DNA of 8,117 nt, from contig SKOX01000317.1 in assembly GCA_007119835.1 (NCBI GenBank), forward strand, positions 1 to 8,117, written 5' to 3'. This document shows, piece after piece, positions 1 to 5,896 of the stretch (position 1 is the stretch's first letter; the number at the start of each line of letters is the position of its first letter). The translations under genes were made by a program, and so were the position numbers. Origin of the DNA: Paracoccaceae bacterium. Lineage in GTDB: Bacteria; Pseudomonadota; Alphaproteobacteria; Rhodobacterales; Rhodobacteraceae. The notes beneath the pieces are model-generated. The model saw nothing but the letters and a program-made list of their open reading frames with translations, did no database searches and was not told the origin of the DNA.

Positions 1-786
1 ATCGACGGCGGCACGGTGCCTGCGGGCATGTACATCAGCGCGGGCTCGCCGACCCGGTCCTTCCGCAGCGCGCGCGTCGCCGGCGAGAACTGGGTCGTCG
101 CGACCGGCGCGCCGTTCCGCCCCGGCGAGTCGGAGGCCCAGGCGGAAGCCTTCGCGGGCCTCGCGGGCTTCCTGCGCGACGTCTTCAAGCTCGCGCCAGA
201 GATGCGCTGGGTCAACGAGGACTTCCACCCGATGGACGGCCTGCCCTTCGTCGGCGCGGCCACGGCAAAGACGCCGAACCTCCTGGTCGCCACCGGCTTC
301 GACGCCTGGGGCATCACCCAAGGCGTCGTCGCGGGGCAGATCCTCGGCGAGACGGTGAACGGCAATTCGCACCCCCTCGCCCCGGTCTTCGACGCGTCGC
401 GCCTGCGGCCGCTCAAGGGCGCGGGCTCGTTCGTGACCGAGAACGCCAAGGCCGGGATCCAGATGGTGCGCGACCGGGCGTTGCGGTCGCGCGTGCTGCC
501 GCTCGAGGACATCGGCCCCGGCGGCGGCGGGATCGTCAGCCACGACGGCCGGCAGGTCGCGGTCTCCCGCGACGCGGGCGGCAGCGTCACGGCGGTGTCG
601 GCGATCTGCACCCATCTCGGCTGCGTCGTCGGCTGGAACGGCGTCGACCGGACCTGGGACTGCCCGTGCCACGGCTCGCGCTTCACGGCCTCCGGCGAAG
701 TGCTGGCGGGGCCGGCGGTGGCACCGCTCGAGACGGTGGACCTGCCGCCCGAGGCCGGGCGTGCAACGGCGAAGGGCGACGGGTGA
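1..786 (+). CDS. FAD-dependent oxidoreductase with C-terminal Rieske [2Fe-2S] domain (5' end outside window)
   Basis: The reading frame is open from base 1, so the gene begins upstream; the last 261 codons are visible. Residues ~1-125 (window numbering) are the end of a DAO/glycine-oxidase-type flavoprotein, with a substrate/FAD-domain stretch and a terminal FAD contact like [15 protein letters not shown]. Residues ~150-255 form a Rieske domain. Box I is CTHLGC (Cys203, His205, Cys208) and box II is CPCHGS (Cys221, Cys223, His224). By family knowledge Cys203, His205, Cys221 and His224 bind the 2Fe-2S cluster, and Cys208-Cys223 form the disulfide typical of high-potential bc1-type Rieske proteins. 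No signal peptide can be judged because the N-terminus is missing. It probably passes electrons between a flavin-oxidised substrate and the cluster; the substrate is unknown. The stop lies 4 bases before the GTG of the next flavoprotein, so the two are likely co-transcribed. Confidence 0.9.
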   Translation: MDGGTVPAGMYISAGSPTRSFRSARVAGENWVVATGAPFRPGESEAQAEAFAGLAGFLRDVFKLAPEMRWVNEDFHPMDGLPFVGAATAKTPNLLVATGFDAWGITQGVVAGQILGETVNGNSHPLAPVFDASRLRPLKGAGSFVTENAKAGIQMVRDRALRSRVLPLEDIGPGGGGIVSHDGRQVAVSRDAGGSVTAVSAICTHLGCVVGWNGVDRTWDCPCHGSRFTASGEVLAGPAVAPLETVDLPPEAGRATAKGDG

Positions 787-790
787 GGGC

Positions 791-1732
791 GTGAGCGGGG
801 AGGCGGCGCCAGAGACGCTCGACGCCTGCGTGATCGGCGGCGGGCCGGCCGGCCTGACCGCGGCGCTCTTCCTCGCGCGCTTCCGCCGGCGGGCGGTGGT
901 GCTCGACGGCGGCGAAAGCCGCGCCGCCTGGATCCCGCGCAGCCACAACCATCCCGCCTTTCCCGACGGCATTCCCGGCGAGGAGCTGCTCGCCCGGATG
1001 CGGGAGCAGCTCGCGCGCTTCGGCGCGCCGCCCGTGCGCGCCCGCGTCGAGACTGTCGAGCGGGACGGCGACGGCTTCCGCATCGCTGCGGCGGGCGGCG
1101 GGCCCGGCTGGCGCGCCCGGTTCGTCGTCTTCGCCACCGGCGTGCGCGACCGGCTCGCGCCGGTTCCCGACGCCATCCGCCACGTCCGCACCGGCACGAT
1201 CCGCCAGTGCCCGATCTGCGACGCCTACGAGGTGATCGGCAAGCGGCTGGCGGTGATCGGCGGGCTGCGCTGCACCGCCGGCGAGGCGCTGTTCCTGCGC
1301 AGCTACACCGACGACATCAGGCTGGTCACCCTCGGCGACGAACCGGAATGGTCCGAAGCCGAGGCCGCGCGCATCCATGCCGCCGGGGTGCGGATCGATC
1401 CGAGGCCGGTGGCCGCCATCGCCGCAGCCGAAGGGGAGGGGGCGGTGATCGCCTTCCGCGACGGCGAGGCGCTGCACGTCGACGCGATCTATTCCGGGCT
1501 CGGCGTCGAGCCGCGGACCAGGCTTGCCGCGGCGCTCGACGTCCGCTGCGCGCCCGACGGCCGGATCGATACCGACGGACGCCAGCGCACCTCGGTGGCG
1601 GGCATCTATGCCGCGGGCGACGCGGTGACCGGCCTCAACCAGATCGCGGTTGCCATGGCCCAGGCCGAGGTCGCGGCGGTCGACATTCACAACACGCTCC
1701 GCCGCGAGGAATGCCTCTGCCTGCCCGACTGA
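791..1732 (+). CDS. Thioredoxin-reductase-like FAD flavoprotein with CPIC redox centre and degenerate NADPH site
   Basis: This is a 313-residue pyridine-nucleotide-disulfide-oxidoreductase-fold protein. An N-terminal FAD Rossmann motif GGGPAGL (residues ~16-22) is followed by a CPIC dithiol (Cys140 and Cys143) where bacterial TrxB has CATC. A C-terminal FAD motif, [18 protein letters not shown], lies near residue 280. The central domain that should bind NADPH reads [18 protein letters not shown]: it lacks the GGGxxA fingerprint, and the usual HRRxxxR is replaced by LGDEPEW. It may therefore use another electron donor, for example a ferredoxin or the adjacent Rieske flavoprotein (inference). 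The tail carries a CLC pair (Cys308, Cys310). I chose GTG 791, 4 bases after the upstream stop, because it gives the short N-terminus usual before this Rossmann strand. GTG 761, which has a GAGG 6 nt upstream and overlaps the previous gene by 26 bases, is a real alternative. Confidence 0.88.
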   Translation: MSGEAAPETLDACVIGGGPAGLTAALFLARFRRRAVVLDGGESRAAWIPRSHNHPAFPDGIPGEELLARMREQLARFGAPPVRARVETVERDGDGFRIAAAGGGPGWRARFVVFATGVRDRLAPVPDAIRHVRTGTIRQCPICDAYEVIGKRLAVIGGLRCTAGEALFLRSYTDDIRLVTLGDEPEWSEAEAARIHAAGVRIDPRPVAAIAAAEGEGAVIAFRDGEALHVDAIYSGLGVEPRTRLAAALDVRCAPDGRIDTDGRQRTSVAGIYAAGDAVTGLNQIAVAMAQAEVAAVDIHNTLRREECLCLPD

Positions 1733-1750
1733 GCCGGCGCTGAGCCGGCG
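1730..1750 (+). repeat. Short tandem direct repeat over the stop codon, with weak hairpin potential
   Basis: TGAGCCGGCG occurs at 1730-1739 and again at 1741-1750, an 11-bp period. The first copy begins with the stop codon of the flavoprotein gene. Each copy contains the palindrome GCCGGC, so the pair can fold as a 6-bp stem with a 5-nt loop in the 56-bp space between convergent genes. It could be a weak terminator, but there is no T-run. Confidence 0.4.
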
Positions 1751-1788
1751 GCGCGCCCCTTGCGACCGCACCGAGGCCGGTGAGGCGC

Positions 1789-2409
1789 TCAGGCCCGCGC
1801 GCGCAGCGCCTGGATCAGGCCGTCGATCGATCCGCGCTGGGCCTCGAGCATCGTGCCGATCTCGGCGCGCTCGTTGGCGAGCATCGAGATGCCCTCGACG
1901 ATGAGGTTCACCACCCGCGGCTGGCCGCTGCGCTCGCTCACCTGCCAGTCGACGGCGATGTCCGACCGCCCCGGCTGCGACAGCCGCGTCTCGACGAGCA
2001 CGCCGGCGTTGCCCGCGTCCCGCACCCGGGTGATGGCGAGACGCGACTGCTGGAAGTCGCGGAACTGCCGGCCGTAGCGCCGCGCGAGGTAGGCCTGGTA
2101 GGCCGCGACGAAGCGCTCCCGCTGCTGCGCCGTCGCGTTTCGCCAGGGCGGCCCCAGGGTCGCCGCCGCGACCGCCGGCATGTCGGCGTGGCGCGCGAGC
2201 AGCCGCTCGAACTCGCCGTAGAGGCTGGCCTCGGGCAGGCCGGAGTTGATGAGCGCGAGGAGCTCGCGCGACAGCTGCGCGACATGGGCCTGGGCGCGTT
2301 CCGCCGGGCTCGCGCGTCCCGTCACCGGCAGGAGGAGCAGGAGGCCGAAGGCGAGCCCGCCGGACAGCAGGCTGCGCCGACAGACCGGGCGAGGCGGCTC
2401 AGAAGTCAT
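1789..2409 (-). CDS. mlaC: MlaC/Ttg2D family periplasmic phospholipid-binding protein
   Basis: The 206-residue product is close in length to E. coli MlaC (211). MlaC shuttles phospholipids across the periplasm between MlaA in the outer membrane and the MlaFEDB ABC complex in the inner membrane. The N-terminus has RRSLLSGGLAFGLLLLL followed by an ASPA cleavage-like site near residue 35. The arginine pair directly before the hydrophobic stretch makes a Tat signal possible, otherwise Sec. The mature part is alpha/beta, with family features such as the FVAAYQAYLARRYGRQF helix (~110-126), an IAVDWQV strand and a VVNLIVEGISMLANERAEI segment (~165-185). The start is ATG 2409, chosen because GGAGGA sits 5 nt upstream; an open frame reaches back to 2442 but lacks such a site. 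The start overlaps the mlaA stop by 11 bases, indicating translational coupling. No mlaFEDB genes are in the window. Confidence 0.93.
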   Translation of the reverse strand: MTSEPPRPVCRRSLLSGGLAFGLLLLLPVTGRASPAERAQAHVAQLSRELLALINSGLPEASLYGEFERLLARHADMPAVAAATLGPPWRNATAQQRERFVAAYQAYLARRYGRQFRDFQQSRLAITRVRDAGNAGVLVETRLSQPGRSDIAVDWQVSERSGQPRVVNLIVEGISMLANERAEIGTMLEAQRGSIDGLIQALRARA

Positions 2410-3160
2410 AGATGTCCTCCAGGAGGTCGAGGTCGGTGCCATCCTGCAGCCGCGCCCGCATCGCCTGCAAATAACTAATGCGTAGGGCGGTGTAGCCGTC
2501 GGCGGACTCGTAGAGGATCGTCTCGAGCGCCGGGTCGAGGATGTAGCGCTCGTTGGCGAGATCGAGCGTGCCGACCCCGAACAGCGCCTGCAGCCCCGCG
2601 GTCGGAAGCACGAGGTTCACGGGATCGAGCGCCAGGTCGAGCACCCAGCCCGTCCAGTCCCGCTCGGTCCCCGGCCCGCCGAACGGAGCGACGACATAGG
2701 CCCCCTCGCGCACGCCCCAGACGTGCAGCGTCTCGTCGATGTTGGTGTAGCGGAGCTCCACGCCGCCCGCGGTCGCCGGATCGAAGACCCCGCCGACGCC
2801 GAAGGTCGTGTTGACGATGAAGCGCAGCGCGCTGCGGCCGGCGAGCGCCGGACGGCCCTGGAGCCCGTACTGCACCGTCTGGTGCGGCAGCCGCCAGTTC
2901 GCCCGCAGGTTGGAAAGGCCGGTGCGCACAGGCTCGGGCACGGTGCGGCCGTAGGCGCGGGCGGTCGGCCCCCAGGCGCGCCGGTCGACCTCGAGGTTGA
3001 AGGCGTGGACCTGGCGGTTCTGAGGCTCGTAGGGATCGAAGGTCAGGCTTGCGGGATCGGGGGAGCGCGCGCAGGCCGACAGCGCCATCGCCAGGGCGAC
3101 GACAAGCGCGATGGCGCGGGGCAGGCGGAGCTGGCTCAAGCGGCACCTCGCGGCGAACAT
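2399..3160 (-). CDS. mlaA: MlaA (VacJ) family outer-membrane lipoprotein
   Basis: The 253-residue product has a lipoprotein signal ending in LSAC, with Cys30 as the expected lipidated residue. Alanine at +2 predicts retention in the outer membrane. The family hallmarks are clear: DPYEPQNRQVHAFN (~43-56), RFIVNTTFGVGGVFDPA (~114-130) and YVVAPFGGPG followed by a DWTG segment (~155-170). MlaA forms a channel near porins that removes phospholipids mislocalised to the outer leaflet and passes them to MlaC. It is the first gene of the mlaA-mlaC pair and starts on the minus strand of the divergent region shared with the ridA-like gene. ATG 3160 has only a weak ribosome binding site. TTG 3139, preceded by AGGTG, gives a shorter and more typical lipoprotein signal and is a serious alternative start. 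Confidence 0.95.
   Translation of the reverse strand: MFAARCRLSQLRLPRAIALVVALAMALSACARSPDPASLTFDPYEPQNRQVHAFNLEVDRRAWGPTARAYGRTVPEPVRTGLSNLRANWRLPHQTVQYGLQGRPALAGRSALRFIVNTTFGVGGVFDPATAGGVELRYTNIDETLHVWGVREGAYVVAPFGGPGTERDWTGWVLDLALDPVNLVLPTAGLQALFGVGTLDLANERYILDPALETILYESADGYTALRISYLQAMRARLQDGTDLDLLEDIYDF
2415..2420 (-). promoter_or_regulatory. Strong Shine-Dalgarno site of mlaC inside the mlaA coding end
   Basis: The minus strand reads GGAGGA followed by 5 nt and then ATG 2409. It lies within the last codons of mlaA, so mlaC is translated from its own site inside the upstream gene. This fixes the mlaC start. Confidence 0.8.
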
Positions 3161-3296
3161 GCCAGCGGTTTAGCGCCCGCGGGGGCTTGGCGCCAGCGTC
3201 GTGCGCGCCGCGGCGCCACGACGATCTGGGCATGGAGCCCGCGCAATTTCTCGGCTAGCGTCGGCGCAACTGGACCCGAAAGAAGGAGCGCTCCCG
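3161..3296. promoter_or_regulatory. Divergent promoter region mlaA / ridA-like gene, with inverted repeat 3197-3223
   Basis: These 136 bp must contain the start signals for both the mlaA-mlaC pair (leftward) and the RidA-GDPD pair (rightward). I cannot assign convincing -35/-10 boxes. CGTCGTG at 3197-3203 and CACGACG at 3217-3223 form a perfect 7-bp inverted repeat around a 13-nt GC-rich centre. With one bulged base the pairing can extend inward. It could be an operator or just local GC structure. An AAGGAG at 3283-3288 is the ribosome binding site of the rightward gene. Confidence 0.5.
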
Positions 3297-3761
3297 GTGC
3301 CGTCATCCGTCGAAGCCCGCCTGGCCGAACTCGGCCTCACCCTCGTCGAGCCGTCGGCGCCTGCGGCCAACTACGTCCCCTACGTGGTGAGCGGCTCGCT
3401 CGTCTTCGTCTCCGGTCAGATCAGCCAGGACGCGAACGGCCCGATTCGCGGCAAGCTCGGTGCCGACATGGACGCGGAAGCGGGTGCCGCCGCGGCGCGG
3501 ACCTGCGGGCTCGCGCTCATCGCCCAGGCCCGGGCGGCTGCGGGCGGCGACCTCGACCGGATCAAGCGCGTGGTCAAGCTGCTCGGGCTGGTGAACTCGA
3601 CGCCCGACTTCACCGATCAGCCCAAGGTGGTCAACGGCTGCTCCGACCTGCTCGTCGCGGCCTTCGGCGACCGCGGCCGGCACGCCCGCTCCGCCGTCGG
3701 CGCGCCGTCGCTGCCGCTCGGCGCCGCCGTCGAGATCGAGGGGATCTTCGAGCTTGGCTGA
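3297..3761 (+). CDS. RidA/YjgF family protein (longer, ~150-residue subfamily)
   Basis: The 154-residue product belongs to the YjgF/YER057c/UK114 (RidA) superfamily. Classic RidA enzymes hydrolyse reactive enamine/imine intermediates (2-aminoacrylate) from PLP enzymes. Visible features are VSGSLVFVSGQIS (~31-43), DLDRIKRVVKLLGLVNSTPDF (~85-105) and the C-terminal HARSAVGAPSLPLGAAVEIE (129-148). In that last motif Arg131 sits at the position of the carboxylate-binding arginine of E. coli RidA, and Glu146/Glu148 are near the conserved glutamate. The family normally makes trimers with active sites at the interfaces. The length exceeds the ~128 residues of E. coli RidA because of an N-terminal extension and an insertion near the middle, so it is a paralogous subfamily and its substrate is not known. 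GTG 3297 is chosen because AAGGAG lies 8 nt upstream; the open frame back to 3201 has no such support. It overlaps the next gene by 8 bases. Confidence 0.9.
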   Translation: MPSSVEARLAELGLTLVEPSAPAANYVPYVVSGSLVFVSGQISQDANGPIRGKLGADMDAEAGAAAARTCGLALIAQARAAAGGDLDRIKRVVKLLGLVNSTPDFTDQPKVVNGCSDLLVAAFGDRGRHARSAVGAPSLPLGAAVEIEGIFELG

Positions 3762-4536
3762 CCTCGACCCGCGCTTCCTGAGGCTGCCGCTCGCCCATCG
3801 CGGCCTCCACGACCGCGACCGCGGCATCATCGAGAACAGCCGCGCCGCCGTCGAGGCGGCGGCCGCGGCGGGCTACGGCATCGAGATCGACGTGCAGCGC
3901 GCCGCCTGCGGCGAGGCGATGGTGTTCCATGACGAGGCGCTGCCCCGGCTGACCGAGGCCGCCGGCCTCGTGGCCGACTACAGCGCGGCCCAGCTCGCCG
4001 GCATCCGCCTGCGCGGCAGCGACGAGACCGTGCCGACGCTGCCGGAGATCCTCGCGCTCGTCGCCGGCCGCGTGCCGCTGCTCGTCGAGATCAAGGACCA
4101 GACCGGCGTGCTCGGCGAGGACGGCGCGCAGCTCGAGGCCCGGGTGGCCGAATGCCTCGCCGACTACGCGGGGCCGGTCGCGGTGATGTCGTTCAACCCG
4201 CACAGCGTCGCCGCCATGGCCGGCCTTGCGCCCGGCATCGCCCGCGGCCTCGTCTCCTGCGCCTTCGAGGACGCCGGCCTGCCGGACTACCGCCGGGCCG
4301 AGCTTGCCGCGCTCGGCGATGTCCGGCGGGTCGGGGCGGCCTTCGTCTCGCACGACCGGCGCGACCTCGCCAATCCCGCGCTTCTCGACCTGAAGGCCGG
4401 CGGGTTGTCCGTCCTGACCTGGACCGTGCGCAGCGCCGAGCAGGAGACCGCGGCCCGCGCGATCGCCGACAACATCACCTTCGAGGGCTACCTGCCGGCG
4501 ATCCCGTCGGCCGCGGAGGCGGAAGCGGAAGCCTGA
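3754..4536 (+). CDS. Glycerophosphodiester phosphodiesterase (cytosolic UgpQ-like)
   Basis: The 260-residue GDPD-family TIM-barrel enzyme hydrolyses glycerophosphodiesters, such as deacylated phospholipids, to glycerol-3-phosphate and an alcohol. The catalytic set is visible: HRG at 15-17, EN at 27-28, EIDVQ with Glu44 and Asp46 (metal ligands in the family), FHD with His59, and VEIK with Glu112. The barrel continues through MSFNPHS (~148) to a terminal LTWTVRS segment (~220). There is no signal peptide or membrane segment, so it is likely cytosolic. The start is TTG 3754, eight bases inside the upstream RidA-like gene, with GAGGGG about 10 nt ahead; this overlap suggests coupled translation. 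The C-terminus ends in a low-complexity Ala-Glu tail. Several family members show broad phosphodiester specificity, so the exact substrate is open. Confidence 0.93.
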   Translation: MADLDPRFLRLPLAHRGLHDRDRGIIENSRAAVEAAAAAGYGIEIDVQRAACGEAMVFHDEALPRLTEAAGLVADYSAAQLAGIRLRGSDETVPTLPEILALVAGRVPLLVEIKDQTGVLGEDGAQLEARVAECLADYAGPVAVMSFNPHSVAAMAGLAPGIARGLVSCAFEDAGLPDYRRAELAALGDVRRVGAAFVSHDRRDLANPALLDLKAGGLSVLTWTVRSAEQETAARAIADNITFEGYLPAIPSAAEAEAEA

Positions 4537-4570
4537 TACCGGCGGCGCGTCGGGCGGCTGGTGCGGCTTG

Positions 4571-4598
4571 CCGCGGTGTCCAGGTGTGGACACCGCGG
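4571..4598. terminator. Hairpin between convergent genes, probable bidirectional terminator
   Basis: CCGCGGTGTCC at 4571-4581 pairs perfectly with GGACACCGCGG at 4588-4598 across a 6-nt loop, an 11-bp stem. It sits in the 129-bp gap between the GDPD stop and the stop of the leftward hydrolase. There is no T-run on either side, so it is either a non-canonical intrinsic terminator or an RNA 3'-end stabiliser. Confidence 0.6.
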
Positions 4599-4665
4599 AG
4601 CGGGGGCGCGTTCGCTTGCATCAGGGCCGCAATCCTGGCCGGTCCAGCCTGGCTGCGGCCGGCTC

Positions 4666-5604
4666 TCAGCGGGCAGCCGAGAGGGCGAAGGCGGCGACGT
4701 CAGTCCAGACCCGCTGGGCCTGAATGTCGCGGAAGAGCCAATGCCAGCCCTCGGGATACTCGACGACCCGAACGGTGCCGGGGATGCGCGAGGCGACGGC
4801 CCGGATACCCCTGGGCGGTGTGATCGCGTCGTTCGCGCCGATCAGGGTCAGGGTGGGCGTCTCGACCCGAGGCGCGGCCGCGGCGGCGAGGTCCATGAGC
4901 CGCAGGAGCCCGTAAAGCTCCCGACCCGACGCGCCGCCATAGGCGTACGGGTTGCGGCCGGCGCTGATCAGGGCATCGGGATTGTCGGTCGGCCGGACCT
5001 GGACGACGCCGTCCCGGGTCCAGCGGCGGTCGGGCAGCGCCGCCGCGAGCGCCCAGCCCCCGGCGCGGACGACCGGGTTCACGGCAGCCCCCCCGGCGAT
5101 GGCCGGACCCGAGAGCACCATGGCATCGGCCTCGAGCCCCCGCGGCGCCGCGGCGAGCGCGACGCCGCCGCCCATCGATTCGCCGACGACGACGAGCGGG
5201 ACGCCGGGATGGGCGGCGCGAACCGCCCGCGAGACCGCGACGGCATCGGCGATCAGCGCCTCGGGCCCCGGCCAGCGCTTGAAGGAGGAGTTGGCGCCGA
5301 AGCCGCGCTGGTCCGGCGCGTAGGTCTGGATGCCCCGCTCCGCCCAGTACTCGGCGGCGCCGCGGAAGGTCTCCTCCCCGGTATCGCCGAACCCGTGGAG
5401 CGCGAGAACGACGGCCCGAGGCCCGCCGCCGCGTGCCGGCCAGGTCTGAAGCGCGAACCTCTCGCCGGCAGCGGTCTGGACGTAGCCGGCCGAGAGCGCG
5501 GTGTGACCGGGCGCCTGGGCGACCGGCCCCACCGGCGCCTCGGCGCAACCGGCGGCCGCAAGGGCGAGGACAAGGAGAAGGCCGGGAAGCGGGCTGCGGT
5601 TCAC
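4666..5604 (-). CDS. Alpha/beta hydrolase lipoprotein (monoglyceride lipase / lysophospholipase-like, Hydrolase_4 type)
   Basis: The 312-residue product has a lipoprotein signal with lipobox LAAAGC (Cys20); the residue after the cysteine is Ala, which predicts outer-membrane sorting. The hydrolase fold follows: oxyanion motif LHGFGDTG (~69-76), the PDQRGFG turn (97-103), nucleophile elbow GESMGG with Ser143, acid ANDAITP with Asp259, and GWHWLF with His288. This Ser-Asp-His arrangement and the DQRGFG motif match the serine aminopeptidase S33-like group that contains PldB-type lysophospholipases and monoacylglycerol lipases. The substrate is probably an acylglycerol or lysolipid, but this is inferred. 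GTG 5604 is chosen because GGAG lies 8 nt upstream and the lipobox then falls at a normal distance. The frame stays open far upstream to 6294, but that part is arginine/serine-rich and overlaps the HlyD gene, so it is not coding. Confidence 0.9.
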   Translation of the reverse strand: MNRSPLPGLLLVLALAAAGCAEAPVGPVAQAPGHTALSAGYVQTAAGERFALQTWPARGGGPRAVVLALHGFGDTGEETFRGAAEYWAERGIQTYAPDQRGFGANSSFKRWPGPEALIADAVAVSRAVRAAHPGVPLVVVGESMGGGVALAAAPRGLEADAMVLSGPAIAGGAAVNPVVRAGGWALAAALPDRRWTRDGVVQVRPTDNPDALISAGRNPYAYGGASGRELYGLLRLMDLAAAAAPRVETPTLTLIGANDAITPPRGIRAVASRIPGTVRVVEYPEGWHWLFRDIQAQRVWTDVAAFALSAAR

Positions 5605-5638
5605 GGGGCATGCTCCGGATCTGTCGACGCATGACAGC

Positions 5639-5776
5639 CTAAGCCAGACCCGATTGACGCAAAAGCGCCTCGCGCGGGAAGTTGACGGGAATGCGAGCCG
5701 GACCGTGCTTCCATGAGCGGATCGCTGTTCCGGTCGGCTTGCCCTGCGATGTGACGAGGTCCATCTGTCGCCGCAT
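5639..5776 (-). CDS. Possible 45-residue small protein of unknown function
   Basis: An ATG at 5776 opens 45 codons ending in TAG, 34 bp ahead of the hydrolase GTG on the same strand. The product begins MRRQMDLVTSQGKPTG and ends ALLRQSGLA; it is basic, has one Trp and no membrane segment. About 70% of its codons end in G or C, lower than the neighbouring genes but with a mixed, protein-like composition unlike the Arg-rich out-of-frame readings around it. The frame remains open upstream to a stop at 5879-5881, reading a Glu/Pro/Ala-rich stretch without a further ATG, GTG or TTG. No good ribosome binding site precedes ATG 5776 or the internal ATG 5764. It could be a real small gene, the 3' remnant of a decayed longer gene, or chance. 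I do not recognise a family. Confidence 0.35.
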   Translation of the reverse strand: MRRQMDLVTSQGKPTGTAIRSWKHGPARIPVNFPREALLRQSGLA

Positions 5777-5809
5777 CGCGACCCGTGCCGCTTCTTCGGA
5801 TGGTTCCTC

Positions 5810-5835
5810 CGGCTCAGCCGCTTGCGGCTGAGCCG
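5810..5835. repeat. Perfect inverted repeat, 11-bp stem with CTTG loop
   Basis: CGGCTCAGCCG at 5810-5820 pairs with CGGCTGAGCCG at 5825-5835 around a 4-nt loop. A third partial copy, GCTCAGCC at 5854-5861, can pair instead with GGCTGAGC at 5826-5833. Neither side has a T-run. It lies about 185 bp beyond the HlyD stop and just upstream of the possible small ORF, so terminator, attenuator or operator roles are all possible. Confidence 0.7.
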
Positions 5836-5861
5836 TCCTCGGGTGCCGGGCCAGCTCAGCC

Positions 5862-5896
5862 CGCCACCCGCGGGCTCGTCAGCGGCGCGGGTGGCG
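5862..5896. repeat. Perfect inverted repeat, 11-bp stem with 13-nt loop
   Basis: CGCCACCCGCG at 5862-5872 pairs with CGCGGGTGGCG at 5886-5896. It is the first hairpin met by transcripts leaving the HlyD gene, about 125 nt after its stop, and stands 26 bp from the second hairpin. A tandem-hairpin terminator lacking T-runs is a reasonable reading. Confidence 0.6.

Noticed and set aside
683..1771. A 362-codon open frame on the minus strand opposite the reductase-like gene.
   Set aside because: It is a mirror of the plus-strand gene typical of GC-rich DNA: low-complexity, Arg/Ala/Gly-rich, no motif.
2723..3781. A 352-codon plus-strand frame opposite mlaA and running into the ridA-like gene.
   Set aside because: The composition is Arg/Gly/Ala-rich and it covers well-supported genes on other frames.
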